From Spartinivicinus poritis (GTDB lineage: Bacteria > Pseudomonadota > Gammaproteobacteria > Pseudomonadales > Zooshikellaceae), in contig NZ_JAPMOU010000009.1 of NCBI RefSeq assembly GCF_028858535.1, positions 106,433 to 170,432 on the forward strand: 64,000 bases of DNA, given 5' to 3'. Numbering within the stretch: position 1 is the first letter of the stretch; every line of letters starts with the position of its first letter. Made by a program: the position numbers and the translations under genes. Shown piece by piece: positions 51,771-59,400 of this stretch. Under the pieces are notes generated by a model. The model was not told the origin of the DNA, searched no databases, and saw only the letters and a list, made by a program, of their open reading frames with translations.

Positions 51771-53165
51771 TTATAAGCCTAGCCATCGCCGAGCCTCAGC
51801 TAGTGGGCGGCGGAAAATATAATAAAACAATGAAACACTTTCTGAGTAAACTTTTGCAACACCTTTTAAACCCAGTCGTGGTGACTGCTGATCAGCAACA
51901 AACGTTGCTTTTAATCGATAGGCTAAAATATCCTGTGGTGATAAAGTGGCCTCATAACTGGTTTGTTGGATAATTCCTTTTATTGATCGAACTGGATCAA
52001 TATTTAAAAATAGTCGTAACTCTGCGCCTTGATCCAAAGCGATAGCATCATCCACTGGCAGCCATATTTCCAACCAAGTGTCGTGAATATCCGCCAATGT
52101 CATGACTTTTTCACCAACAACGACAGGTTTTCCCAACCAGTCATTAATGTCATCAAAAATCACTACCCCTGCTCGCTCAGCAACTACCTGAGTGCGATTT
52201 AACAACTCAGCATAATAGTCAACTTCAGCCTGCTTCTCGGCCAATACCGCTTTTAAAATGGCTAGCTCACTTTTACTACGTGCGTCAGCAAATGCCTGCT
52301 GTGTGGCCCTTAAATAGTTTGCATCAGCCACTTCCAGTGCTTTGTTAGCTACCGCATGTTTATTACGAATATTAGTATCATCCAAGGTAAATAATACATC
52401 TCCCTTTTTGACCTCTTGATTAGGCGTAATATTGATCCCATGAATTACACCATCCATTGGGGCACTGATTACAATAGGATTTCTCGCCACCACCTGAGCA
52501 TTCGCCAATACACTCATTCGTACCGGAATAAAGCCCAATAAAATGAACAATAACAGGAACCACTTGATACGCCCGCTTACATGGGCATAAAGCACTTGTC
52601 GCCAGTTTTTTTGAGGAGCCAGCGCTTCCCAGCTGTAGGTATAAGCGTCTAACAAATAATCTAAAATCGTGATGTCACTTTTTAACCAAGGCTTTTTTCT
52701 TAACAACCACAAACCACCCTGTATCACCCCACTTGCTGAAATCAATGGACACCACAAGACTTGACCAGGACACCAGCTGAACCATTCCTTACGCAAAACT
52801 AACGGTATACTATCTGGCTTTATTTCACTGATATTTCTAGCATCTTCTGTTTTGACTAGGTGTTTAACCACTGATTTTAGCCAAGCGACTAGAGGCGCAT
52901 CACTATCCACCTGAGATATCGAAGAAATAGCTTCAACCTTCACAGACTGTAAATCGTGCTGTGAACTGTCAGAGACAGGAAAAACGACAAAGATAGCTTG
53001 ATCATACGGCACTAGCCGGTGGGTTTCATTACAGATCATAAACTTTAGCTGATCACGATTATGCAACTGACGGATATCCCGCTCCATTTGCAATAATCCC
53101 GCTAAACTTTTTAACCGAGGATCAAGATTTTGCTCTGCTGCATCATGAACCAGAGCTTCTTCCAT
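51771..53165 (-). CDS. HlyD-family membrane-fusion protein with N-terminal GAF-like domain
   Basis: A 464-residue protein. A GAF-like cytoplasmic domain (about 15-185) precedes one membrane helix (about 203-222, WFLLLFILLGFIPV). The periplasmic part has the lipoyl-type halves APMDGVIHGINITPNQEVKKGD and ERAGVVIFDDINDW around a helical hairpin, then beta-barrel segments. It would link an inner-membrane exporter to the TolC protein. A cytosolic GAF-like sensor on an HlyD protein is unusual and could gate export in response to a ligand. It has 18- and 35-base gaps to its neighbours, hence the same operon. Confidence 0.83.
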   Translation of the reverse strand: MEEALVHDAAEQNLDPRLKSLAGLLQMERDIRQLHNRDQLKFMICNETHRLVPYDQAIFVVFPVSDSSQHDLQSVKVEAISSISQVDSDAPLVAWLKSVVKHLVKTEDARNISEIKPDSIPLVLRKEWFSWCPGQVLWCPLISASGVIQGGLWLLRKKPWLKSDITILDYLLDAYTYSWEALAPQKNWRQVLYAHVSGRIKWFLLLFILLGFIPVRMSVLANAQVVARNPIVISAPMDGVIHGINITPNQEVKKGDVLFTLDDTNIRNKHAVANKALEVADANYLRATQQAFADARSKSELAILKAVLAEKQAEVDYYAELLNRTQVVAERAGVVIFDDINDWLGKPVVVGEKVMTLADIHDTWLEIWLPVDDAIALDQGAELRLFLNIDPVRSIKGIIQQTSYEATLSPQDILAYRLKATFVADQQSPRLGLKGVAKVYSESVSLFYYIFRRPLAEARRWLGL

Positions 53166-53183
53166 TACAGATTCCTTTCTTAT

Positions 53184-53939
53184 TTAAAAATTAGCTGTAC
53201 CACTCATGCCGGCTAATAGTTCTTTTTGCTTACCCGTCAGTGATGCTTTGACAGCGACTGTTTGACTGGCTGAATCTACTTTAGCACCAATCGTTTGGAC
53301 CAGTGCGCTATAATGCTTACCCGTCTCATCAATCTTCAACGAAAAGCCATGGCCAACATTCAACCAGCTTAACCAGTGAGAAGGCACAAATAAATCTAAC
53401 TGTAGGGGACTGTTGTCGATAATTGTTAATAATGGCGCTCCAAATGCCACATTTTCATAGGGATTTGCTAGCCTTTTTACAACCCAACCATCGTATGGTG
53501 CCTCAACCACACACCGCTGAACAACCACTTGATTCAAGTCATTGGTTGCTTTTGCTTTTTCCACTTCTGCAGCCGCTATCGCGACATCCAGTTCACTGGC
53601 TGCTGACATTTTAGACAATTTTAACTGTGCCTGATAAGTTTTCTTAGCAATTGTTAGTTCCGCCTCACTCATTTGCAAATTCGCTTGCTGCTCTTTACAG
53701 TCAAATGCTAGCAAGATCTCCCCTTTCTTAAATAAATCGCCCTCATCAACATTAAACTGAGTAATACGACCATTCATTTGACTTGAAAGTTGGGCTTCAT
53801 TTTGTGCTACTAATAATACCCGTATATCGCCCTCTATCTCAGATCGCTTCTGGATTGAAGGCTCCGCTTGCACTTCAATGGTAAGCGTAAAAACAAGACA
53901 AATAACAGTATTCCCTAGTTTTTTTAATATCCCTATCAT
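53184..53939 (-). CDS. Periplasmic adaptor (RND/HlyD type)
   Basis: The ATG at 53939 is chosen because it gives a good signal peptide (MIGILKKLGNTVICLVFTLTIEVQA), 251 residues in all; GTG at 53981 and ATG at 53972 are upstream alternatives. The body has LSSQMNGRITQFNVDEGDLFKKGEI and VVEAPYDGWVVKRLANPYENV, the two lipoyl halves, around a coiled-coil hairpin, then a barrel domain. It is short for the family, ending soon after the barrel. It is the first gene of the export train, with no RND pump or ABC ATPase beside it. Confidence 0.82.
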   Translation of the reverse strand: MIGILKKLGNTVICLVFTLTIEVQAEPSIQKRSEIEGDIRVLLVAQNEAQLSSQMNGRITQFNVDEGDLFKKGEILLAFDCKEQQANLQMSEAELTIAKKTYQAQLKLSKMSAASELDVAIAAAEVEKAKATNDLNQVVVQRCVVEAPYDGWVVKRLANPYENVAFGAPLLTIIDNSPLQLDLFVPSHWLSWLNVGHGFSLKIDETGKHYSALVQTIGAKVDSASQTVAVKASLTGKQKELLAGMSGTANF

Positions 53940-54195
53940 TTTATTTGCATCACCCTGACACTGATTTGTCATATTAACCACTGTAAATACTATTTCCCTT
54001 CTTATTTACTTTATACTCGAAATGTCTCTTTTAAAAATGATTACTTAAAAAAATAGCCTTTACTGCCACAAAGTGTTGCTTACAGAGAAAGAGAGGAACA
54101 AACTTACTATGAGGAATTAGTTCATGACAGGTATACCAGCCACAATTCATTTAAGTGCTAGCAAAGCAGTTGCAGTTAAAATAAACACAGTGAAG

Positions 54196-54215
54196 GACCT
54201 TAAGATATAAAGGTC
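54196..54215. other. Small hairpin after the Lys-rich miniprotein gene
   Basis: GACCTT/AAGGTC arms with an 8-base loop lie 22 bases downstream of the miniprotein stop on the minus strand. There is no good T-run on that strand; on the plus strand T-rich sequence follows. Confidence 0.3.
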
Positions 54216-54236
54216 ATATTTATTTTTTAAACTATC

Positions 54237-54407
54237 TTATTTTTTATTTTTTTTGCGTTTTTTTACTTTCTTTTTTGCTACTGTTTTTTTCTTCATAGGC
54301 AAACAGGCTTCAAACCGCTGTTGCAAGTCTTTGACTTTTTGTTCTTTACGTGCATGGACATGGGGCTCCCTTGCAGACACAAAATCGATTACTTTCTCAT
54401 CACTCAT
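54237..54407 (-). CDS. 56-residue Lys-rich miniprotein
   Basis: The frame encodes MSDEKVIDFVSAREPHVHAR followed by a helical KVKDLQQRFEACLP and a strongly basic tail of alternating Lys, Arg and Val (KKKTVAKKKVKKRKK). The two-part design, an acidic or neutral helix plus a polybasic tail, and the normal codon flow suggest a real gene rather than chance. AGG lies about 9 bases before the ATG. The tail could bind nucleic acid or acidic membranes. Similar small proteins of unknown function occur in pseudomonads, as far as I recall. Confidence 0.6.
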   Translation of the reverse strand: MSDEKVIDFVSAREPHVHARKEQKVKDLQQRFEACLPMKKKTVAKKKVKKRKKNKK

Positions 54408-54696
54408 ATGCTTGCCTATCTTGCTCTACTTGCGGCTTTCATATTAACTACACTGATTGCTTTCCACCAGGCTTATCTCACCTTGTTTAAAGCCATCTGC
54501 CGCTTGGTCTACACCACTTAACCAATTGCCTAAGTATAACCAGATACATCTTCATTATGAACCTTATTCATTGCTGAGGCATATACGCTACATAGCATAA
54601 TTTACTTGCTAAAAGAGTATCTTTGCTTTTAACTGGCTAGAGCCTGTTGTTAACACAACTAGGAGACTGGCAGGATAGTTGTCTAAGGGGGACTTT

Positions 54697-55329
54697 GTGG
54701 CGGAAATATTAAGCCTATCTCTAATTGCTGTTTTTATACCCACTTTCTTCTTTATTTCCATAACACCAGGCATGTGTATGATGCTTGCTATGACCATGGG
54801 CATGACTATTGGCGTAAAGCGCACGTTTTGGATGATGTGGGGGGAGCTGTTGGGTGTTGGCATTGTAGCTACAGCGTCAGTTATTGGTGTTGCCACCCTG
54901 ATGCTGCAGTACCCCAGTATTTTTGAAGTATTTAAGTATGTAGGTGGCGCTTACCTCAGCTATTTAGGCCTACAAATGTGGTTATCTAAGGGCAAGATGG
55001 CTGTTAACCTTGACCAGCCCCATCAGCAAAATGCCAGTGCTATGAGTTTGGCCAGCCAAGGTTTTGTCACTGCTATTGCCAACCCTAAAGGCTGGGCATT
55101 TTTTATCTCATTGCTGCCACCTTTTATTAATCAGGCCTTACCTTTAACCCCTCAACTAGTCATATTGCTCGCAATGGTTTTGTCAATTGAGCTATTATGT
55201 CTTGTACTTTATGCTACTGGTGGCAGTACATTAAGCAAGCTATTACAACAAAGTGGTAAAGTACGACTGCTGAATCGAGTCTCTGGCTCGTTGATGCTAG
55301 CTGTTGGGTTATGGCTTGCCTTTGGTTAA
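54697..55329 (+). CDS. LysE/RhtB-family amino-acid exporter
   Basis: GTG at 54697 is chosen because AAGGGGG lies 6-7 bases upstream, giving 210 residues. A TTG at 54679 would place that site inside the gene. Six hydrophobic helices and the family blocks ISITPGMCMMLAMTMGMTIG, YVGGAYLSYLGLQMW and ANPKGWAFFISLLPPFI are present, ending NRVSGSLMLAVGLWLAFG. The predicted role is efflux of an amino acid or derivative. It overlaps the convergent tag gene by 21 bases. Confidence 0.9.
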   Translation: MAEILSLSLIAVFIPTFFFISITPGMCMMLAMTMGMTIGVKRTFWMMWGELLGVGIVATASVIGVATLMLQYPSIFEVFKYVGGAYLSYLGLQMWLSKGKMAVNLDQPHQQNASAMSLASQGFVTAIANPKGWAFFISLLPPFINQALPLTPQLVILLAMVLSIELLCLVLYATGGSTLSKLLQQSGKVRLLNRVSGSLMLAVGLWLAFG

Positions 55330-55881
55330 TGCTTTATAACGAAAACAATCAGTGGTATGGTCGTTAACCATACCTACTGCCTGCATAAAGGCATAACAAA
55401 TCGTTGACCCTACAAACTTAAAGCCTCTTTTTTTCAAGTCTTTACTCATCAAGTCTGACTCCTTGGTACTGGCTGGTACATCTTGGATTGAAGTCCATTT
55501 ATTTTGAATGGACTTACCATTCACAAAAGACCAGATATACGTATCAAAACTGCCAAATTCAGCTTGTGTCTGTAGAAATATTTTCGCATTTACTACTGCA
55601 GCATTTACTTTGAGTTTGTTTCTGACGATACCAGGGTTTTCCAATAGCTTGGCAATTTTTTTATCTGAGTAGTTGGCTATTTTTTTAGCATTGAAGTCAT
55701 CAAATGCTTTTCGGTAACCCTCTCGCTTAGCCAAAATGGTAGACCAGCTCAAACCAGCCTGGGCGCCTTCTAAAATTAAAAACTCAAATAGTAATCGATC
55801 ATCATGTACAGGCACCCCCCATTCCTTATCATGGTAATCTGTTTCCAAAGGTGTTGATTTAACCCAGTCACACCGATTCAT
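55309..55881 (-). CDS. tag: DNA-3-methyladenine glycosylase I
   Basis: A 190-residue base-excision repair enzyme. The conserved start MNRCDWVKSTPLETDYHDKE includes the zinc-binding Cys4 and His17. EWGVPVHDDRLLFEFLILEGAQAGLSW and the helix-hairpin-helix region around PGIVRNKLKVNAAVVNA are typical. The C-terminal MVNDHTTDCF supplies the other zinc ligands. It removes 3-methyladenine from DNA. Its 3' end overlaps the lysE-type gene on the other strand. Confidence 0.93.
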   Translation of the reverse strand: MNRCDWVKSTPLETDYHDKEWGVPVHDDRLLFEFLILEGAQAGLSWSTILAKREGYRKAFDDFNAKKIANYSDKKIAKLLENPGIVRNKLKVNAAVVNAKIFLQTQAEFGSFDTYIWSFVNGKSIQNKWTSIQDVPASTKESDLMSKDLKKRGFKFVGSTICYAFMQAVGMVNDHTTDCFRYKALTKGKP

Positions 55882-56010
55882 TGAACCTCCTGATCAGCCT
55901 ATCAAATCTCTAGGGCATCTCTAATAACGGCCTTATGTTATAGAATAAAATTGCGATGGGAAAGCATTTCTCTAGTGGTTCATACAGCATTTGTAAACAT
56001 TCACCTTGCG

Positions 56011-57474
56011 TTAAACTAGCAGAGGAAATGATATAATCCATGATATTCCAGCATCATCATTTACCTCATATGAAAAGCTACCTTTCATTTCTTGTTGTAC
56101 AAACAGTTCTATTACATACAGTTCAAAGGCTAACTTTGTATATGGGCTACTATGGTCAGTTTTATTTTGAATGGTACTCATTGCATAAGAAACCACAATG
56201 ACAACATCCATATTTTTTTTATAAACACTGGTTTTTAATGAACTAGGATTGTCTAATTGATAAATCAAGTAAAAAACCACCCATAATAGTCTTCTAAGCA
56301 CCGTAGACTCTGCACTAAAAATAATATCTTCCTCTATTACTAAGTGGTTTCTTTTCAAAAATGAGGAAACCTCTTGAAAAATATCAACCAAGTCATTTTT
56401 ATAAAAAAATATTAATTCCTCTTTACCTTCCAACCTAAACATATCGCCGATATTATCAGAAAACACCATAGATGATGTAATTATTTGTTTGGTTTTATTA
56501 ACTACCACATTTAATTCCTTTAGCAACTCATCAACAGCAGCATTTGTCTCCTTTATATCACCAATAGCGCTATGCATCATACTTATTTCATTTATATTGT
56601 TTTCACAGTCACTCAGCACATTAGCTAACTCATTATTTACCCTAAAAACGACACTTCGAGAAAAGTTTTTTTCATATCTTGCCTGCAGCAGCCCGTAGTC
56701 TACAATATATTCATCTTGTAATAATTTCGGCCTATCCTCCTGCGCTTGCCTTTCATTTTCTTCTACCGTTTTAACGTCTACCACATAGTTACATAGTTTA
56801 TTAATACTATTGATCAGTATATTAATTTCTCCCAGATTTTCTTGATCTGTTAGTACTACTTGTTCTTTATTTAGTAAAATTTCTTTATGCCGATCGAGCT
56901 GATCAGAAATACTGACAAGGTGATTGGTAACCAACTTCCAAAAAACAAACAATATAACAAATGAAACTGCAAGGGTCTTTAGACAATTCAGCAAGAATAT
57001 AAATATCAGTTTTTCAATTAACCCTATATAGATATTTTCGAAATCATAAAAAACTCTCAGCACACCCAAGTTAATTTTTGTAGAGTCATCCCTTGTATAT
57101 AAAAGCTCGAAATCATACTTTTTTAAAAAAAAATCTTCGCTTGCTTCTTCGCCATAAATAACTGATTTTTTATTAGGTATATTAACCTCTACTCGAATAA
57201 CCTCAGAAACTTTCAAGAGTGATTGAAGTTGAACCTTAACCTGTTCATCATCAAGGTTCCATAAAGACACAACAATACTCGGCACACTGGCAATTTTTAT
57301 CTGCTGAAGGGATCTTTCTATACGCTGAATGTCTTGATAGTAGTCGTATACTAGTTGAGATATAGTGATAATAAAAGCAATTAGCGTACTAACCCCAATA
57401 GTGATAAAAAGCAACTTTCTTGCTATTGGGCTACGGCCATACTTTTTAAAAAACATACTCTTACTTATACCCAA
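56011..57474 (-). CDS. Membrane sensor protein resembling a degenerate histidine kinase
   Basis: A 487-residue protein. Helix 1 (about 21-43), a periplasmic domain with SVPSIVVSLWNLDDEQVKVQ (about 45-150) and helix 2 (about 155-185) are followed by a HAMP-like stretch and a long coiled region (about 250-345). A C-terminal part ends in ISWIISFPLLV, like the last strand of a histidine-kinase ATPase domain. I find no phosphoacceptor His block and no N, G1 or G2 boxes. The periplasmic pattern is common in two-component sensors. Codon use is AT-richer than its neighbours. It may be a pseudokinase. No response regulator lies nearby. Confidence 0.6.
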   Translation of the reverse strand: MGISKSMFFKKYGRSPIARKLLFITIGVSTLIAFIITISQLVYDYYQDIQRIERSLQQIKIASVPSIVVSLWNLDDEQVKVQLQSLLKVSEVIRVEVNIPNKKSVIYGEEASEDFFLKKYDFELLYTRDDSTKINLGVLRVFYDFENIYIGLIEKLIFIFLLNCLKTLAVSFVILFVFWKLVTNHLVSISDQLDRHKEILLNKEQVVLTDQENLGEINILINSINKLCNYVVDVKTVEENERQAQEDRPKLLQDEYIVDYGLLQARYEKNFSRSVVFRVNNELANVLSDCENNINEISMMHSAIGDIKETNAAVDELLKELNVVVNKTKQIITSSMVFSDNIGDMFRLEGKEELIFFYKNDLVDIFQEVSSFLKRNHLVIEEDIIFSAESTVLRRLLWVVFYLIYQLDNPSSLKTSVYKKNMDVVIVVSYAMSTIQNKTDHSSPYTKLAFELYVIELFVQQEMKGSFSYEVNDDAGISWIISFPLLV

Positions 57475-57984
57475 TGCACATGGCTTTTAGGACAACTGTC
57501 GAATGACGAAACCCCATGAACCTATAGATAAGATAATAGGTGATTGAGGTGAGGAACGATGACAGCAACCCCTAAAAATCATTGGCGAAGGGTATAGTGC
57601 AATTCCAGTCAGAACATTTCATGCCAGCCTTTACCCTCTTAGCTCAGATATGTTTCTATTGTAGCATATATGAATTAAGCTCAATTACATTATTTCTAAT
57701 TTGAATAGCCCTTTCCTCCTTATTACAACCTTATCTGAAGTTTTCAGATATTCACTAAGTAGAGTCTCTATATAATAGCCAGCCCTCCACACAACAACGC
57801 TTCTAAACTCATAAGCTGACTTAAGTTCATTACATGTAACGATATAATAATCAAGGTAACTGATTCATAGAGGGTTAATTTGACCACAAGCGCTGACAGC
57901 CGCTTCTAAGCGTTATTCACAAAACATATTGATTACAAAAAATGGCTATCCTAAGACAATATACCTATTAAAAAGAACAATAAA
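57475..57984. other. Intergenic region before the ceramidase-family gene
   Basis: No gene is apparent. It holds a copy of GCGAAGGGTATAGT at 57585-57598 (also at 17119-17132) and the CATTACATGTAA motif at 57828-57839 next to a TATAAT box at 57843-57848. Confidence 0.45.
57828..57848 (+). promoter_or_regulatory. Candidate promoter element with CATTACATGTAA motif
   Basis: The 12-base motif CATTACATGTAA, palindromic at its core, lies directly before a consensus -10 TATAAT (57843-57848), 137 bases upstream of the ceramidase-family start. No good -35 box is present, which would fit an activator-dependent promoter. The same 12 bases occur in the promoter at 58765-58793. Confidence 0.4.
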
Positions 57985-58614
57985 ATGATTGATCTTTATT
58001 GTGAACGACTGGGACCAGGCTTACTTGCTGAGCCCATCAATGCACTGTCTAATATTGCTTTTTTTATCGCCGCTTGGGCAAGCTGGCAAGCCATTAAGCC
58101 TTTAAGAGTCATACATTATGAAGGCTATTTACTGATTGGCTTAATCATCATGATTGGGATGGGTAGTACGTTATTTCATACCTTTGCTACTGCCTGGGCA
58201 ATGCAGGCAGATGTTATTCCCATCCTGTTATTTCAATTGTGTTTTGTTTGGTTTTATAGCCTTAAAGTTATGCGGCTACATTACAGCAAATCTGTTGCTA
58301 TTGTGATCGTTTTATTTGTCGCTAGTCATTTCAGCAGACAATACCCTAACCTTCTTAATGGATCACTGATGTATGCCCCCACATTATTTGTTATTGCAGT
58401 ACTAGCTGCCTTTCATTTTCACCAGAAAAAAAACAACCCTCAAATTCTCATCTGGGCAACCGCAGTCTTTATGACATCTCTCTTTTTCCGCACGATAGAT
58501 AATGCTATTTGCCCCTATTTAGTCATTGGCAGTCATTTTCTTTGGCACCTTTGTAATGGGTGGCTGATTTATCTAACCATGAAAGCCTTGGTTACAAACT
58601 GGCCTACCCAGTAA
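57985..58614 (+). CDS. Ceramidase/CREST-family membrane protein
   Basis: A 209-residue protein with about seven hydrophobic helices. Family motifs are present in order: DLYCERLGPGLLAEPINALSN, GMGSTLFHTFATAWAMQADVIPI and GSHFLWHLCNGWLIY. The Ser, His and Asp residues are those proposed to form the zinc site of alkaline ceramidases. In bacteria the substrate is uncertain, since few make ceramide; an amide-bond lipid or host-derived ceramide is possible. It is monocistronic, upstream of the two-miniprotein operon and in the same direction. Confidence 0.85.
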   Translation: MIDLYCERLGPGLLAEPINALSNIAFFIAAWASWQAIKPLRVIHYEGYLLIGLIIMIGMGSTLFHTFATAWAMQADVIPILLFQLCFVWFYSLKVMRLHYSKSVAIVIVLFVASHFSRQYPNLLNGSLMYAPTLFVIAVLAAFHFHQKKNNPQILIWATAVFMTSLFFRTIDNAICPYLVIGSHFLWHLCNGWLIYLTMKALVTNWPTQ

Positions 58615-58764
58615 CGCTCTGTATAAGTCATAACTTCCTCCTTATACCACTAACCTCCTTAGCCTCCTTGATGCAGTTCAACCACCAGACTAGATATAAC
58701 TGTTTGAAATATATCTAATTTTTCATACTTATTACTAATTGGACAGTTATTACAACTAAAACTT

Positions 58765-58822
58765 TTGACATAAAATGACATTACATGTAATATACGCGTC
58801 AATCAAAGACATTTTATGTCAA
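58765..58822 (+). promoter_or_regulatory. Near-consensus promoter flanked by inverted repeats
   Basis: TTGACA (58765-58770), a 17-base spacer and TAATAT (58788-58793) form a near-perfect sigma-70 promoter. The 12-base palindrome ATTACATGTAAT (58780-58791) overlaps the spacer and -10 box. A perfect 13-base inverted repeat, TTGACATAAAATG (58765-58777) and CATTTTATGTCAA (58810-58822), brackets the promoter and start point. Both arrangements suit tight repression by a dimeric regulator. Confidence 0.7.
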
Positions 58823-58862
58823 GAGCGATCCAAGGTAGGATAAAGTTATAGAGAGGTAACCC

Positions 58863-58967
58863 ATGATGTATTTATTTGACAACGCTTATGTAAAGGTCGG
58901 TCTGTTCTGTTTCGTGCTTTATCTCGTTGTACAAGGCATTGATAACGTCCCTTTTCTGGGTCTTTAA
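58863..58967 (+). CDS. 34-residue membrane miniprotein
   Basis: ATG ATG start with GAGAGG about 7 bases upstream. The product begins MMYLFDNAYVKVGLF and contains one hydrophobic helix (VGLFCFVLYLVVQGI) with a short polar start and the tail DNVPFLGL. It lies behind the strong promoter at 58765 with a 5' leader of about 60 bases. The zinc-ribbon miniprotein gene follows after 29 bases. The family is not recognised. That it is translated is inferred from the promoter, ribosome-binding site and helix. Confidence 0.6.
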   Translation: MMYLFDNAYVKVGLFCFVLYLVVQGIDNVPFLGL

Positions 58968-58996
58968 GCGAAATTATCTGCACGGAGATTTAACAC

Positions 58997-59143
58997 ATGA
59001 TGATTAACAACCTCATTATTGATGATGTATTGGAAGCCACTTGTCCGAAGTGTAATTCAACAGTTAAACGGTTTTATTTCGATATTTTGGGCTGCCCTTC
59101 CTGCGGCCACCAAAAAACAAACAAAGAGAACAAAAAAAATTAA
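58997..59143 (+). CDS. 48-residue zinc-ribbon miniprotein
   Basis: ATG ATG start with GGAG about 10 bases upstream. Two CxxC knuckles, TCPKCNS and GCPSCGH, are separated by 16 residues, the layout of a small zinc ribbon, and are followed by a Lys/Asn-rich tail. Such ribbons bind zinc and often nucleic acid or a protein partner. It shares the promoter and terminator with the 34-residue membrane protein upstream. Confidence 0.7.
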   Translation: MMINNLIIDDVLEATCPKCNSTVKRFYFDILGCPSCGHQKTNKENKKN

Positions 59144-59182
59144 CTGTTACTTATTAAGGCAAAAATAATGAGCTTCAATAAC

Positions 59183-59211
59183 AACCCTTCACCATTGAAG
59201 GGTTATTTTTT
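59183..59211 (+). terminator. Rho-independent terminator of the two-miniprotein operon
   Basis: Arms AACCCTTCA and TGAAGGGTT with a 4-base loop and a run of six T, 40 bases after the zinc-ribbon stop. Confidence 0.88.
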
Positions 59212-59400
59212 AGTTGATCCCACCTAAATACTTCGCCAAGAACAAATCTGTGTACATTGAGTATATTATTAACACACTATAGGTCAGATAAATGAAAGCG
59301 CTGATTAAAACACAATAAAAAATCAATAGTTGCCGAAATTATTAGTTTGTACCTACACTTAATTTTATTGCACCTACAAAGTATTCAGGCTAACTATTTC

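Noticed and set aside
54124..54210. 28-codon frame on the plus strand after GAGG
   Set aside because: The ribosome-binding site is only fair and the product shows no motif or membrane segment. It also overlaps the downstream flank of the minus-strand miniprotein gene.
54253..54521. Two plus-strand frames of 64 and 66 residues
   Set aside because: They lie opposite the Lys-rich miniprotein gene, and their Phe/Leu-rich content is the reverse complement of its Lys codons.
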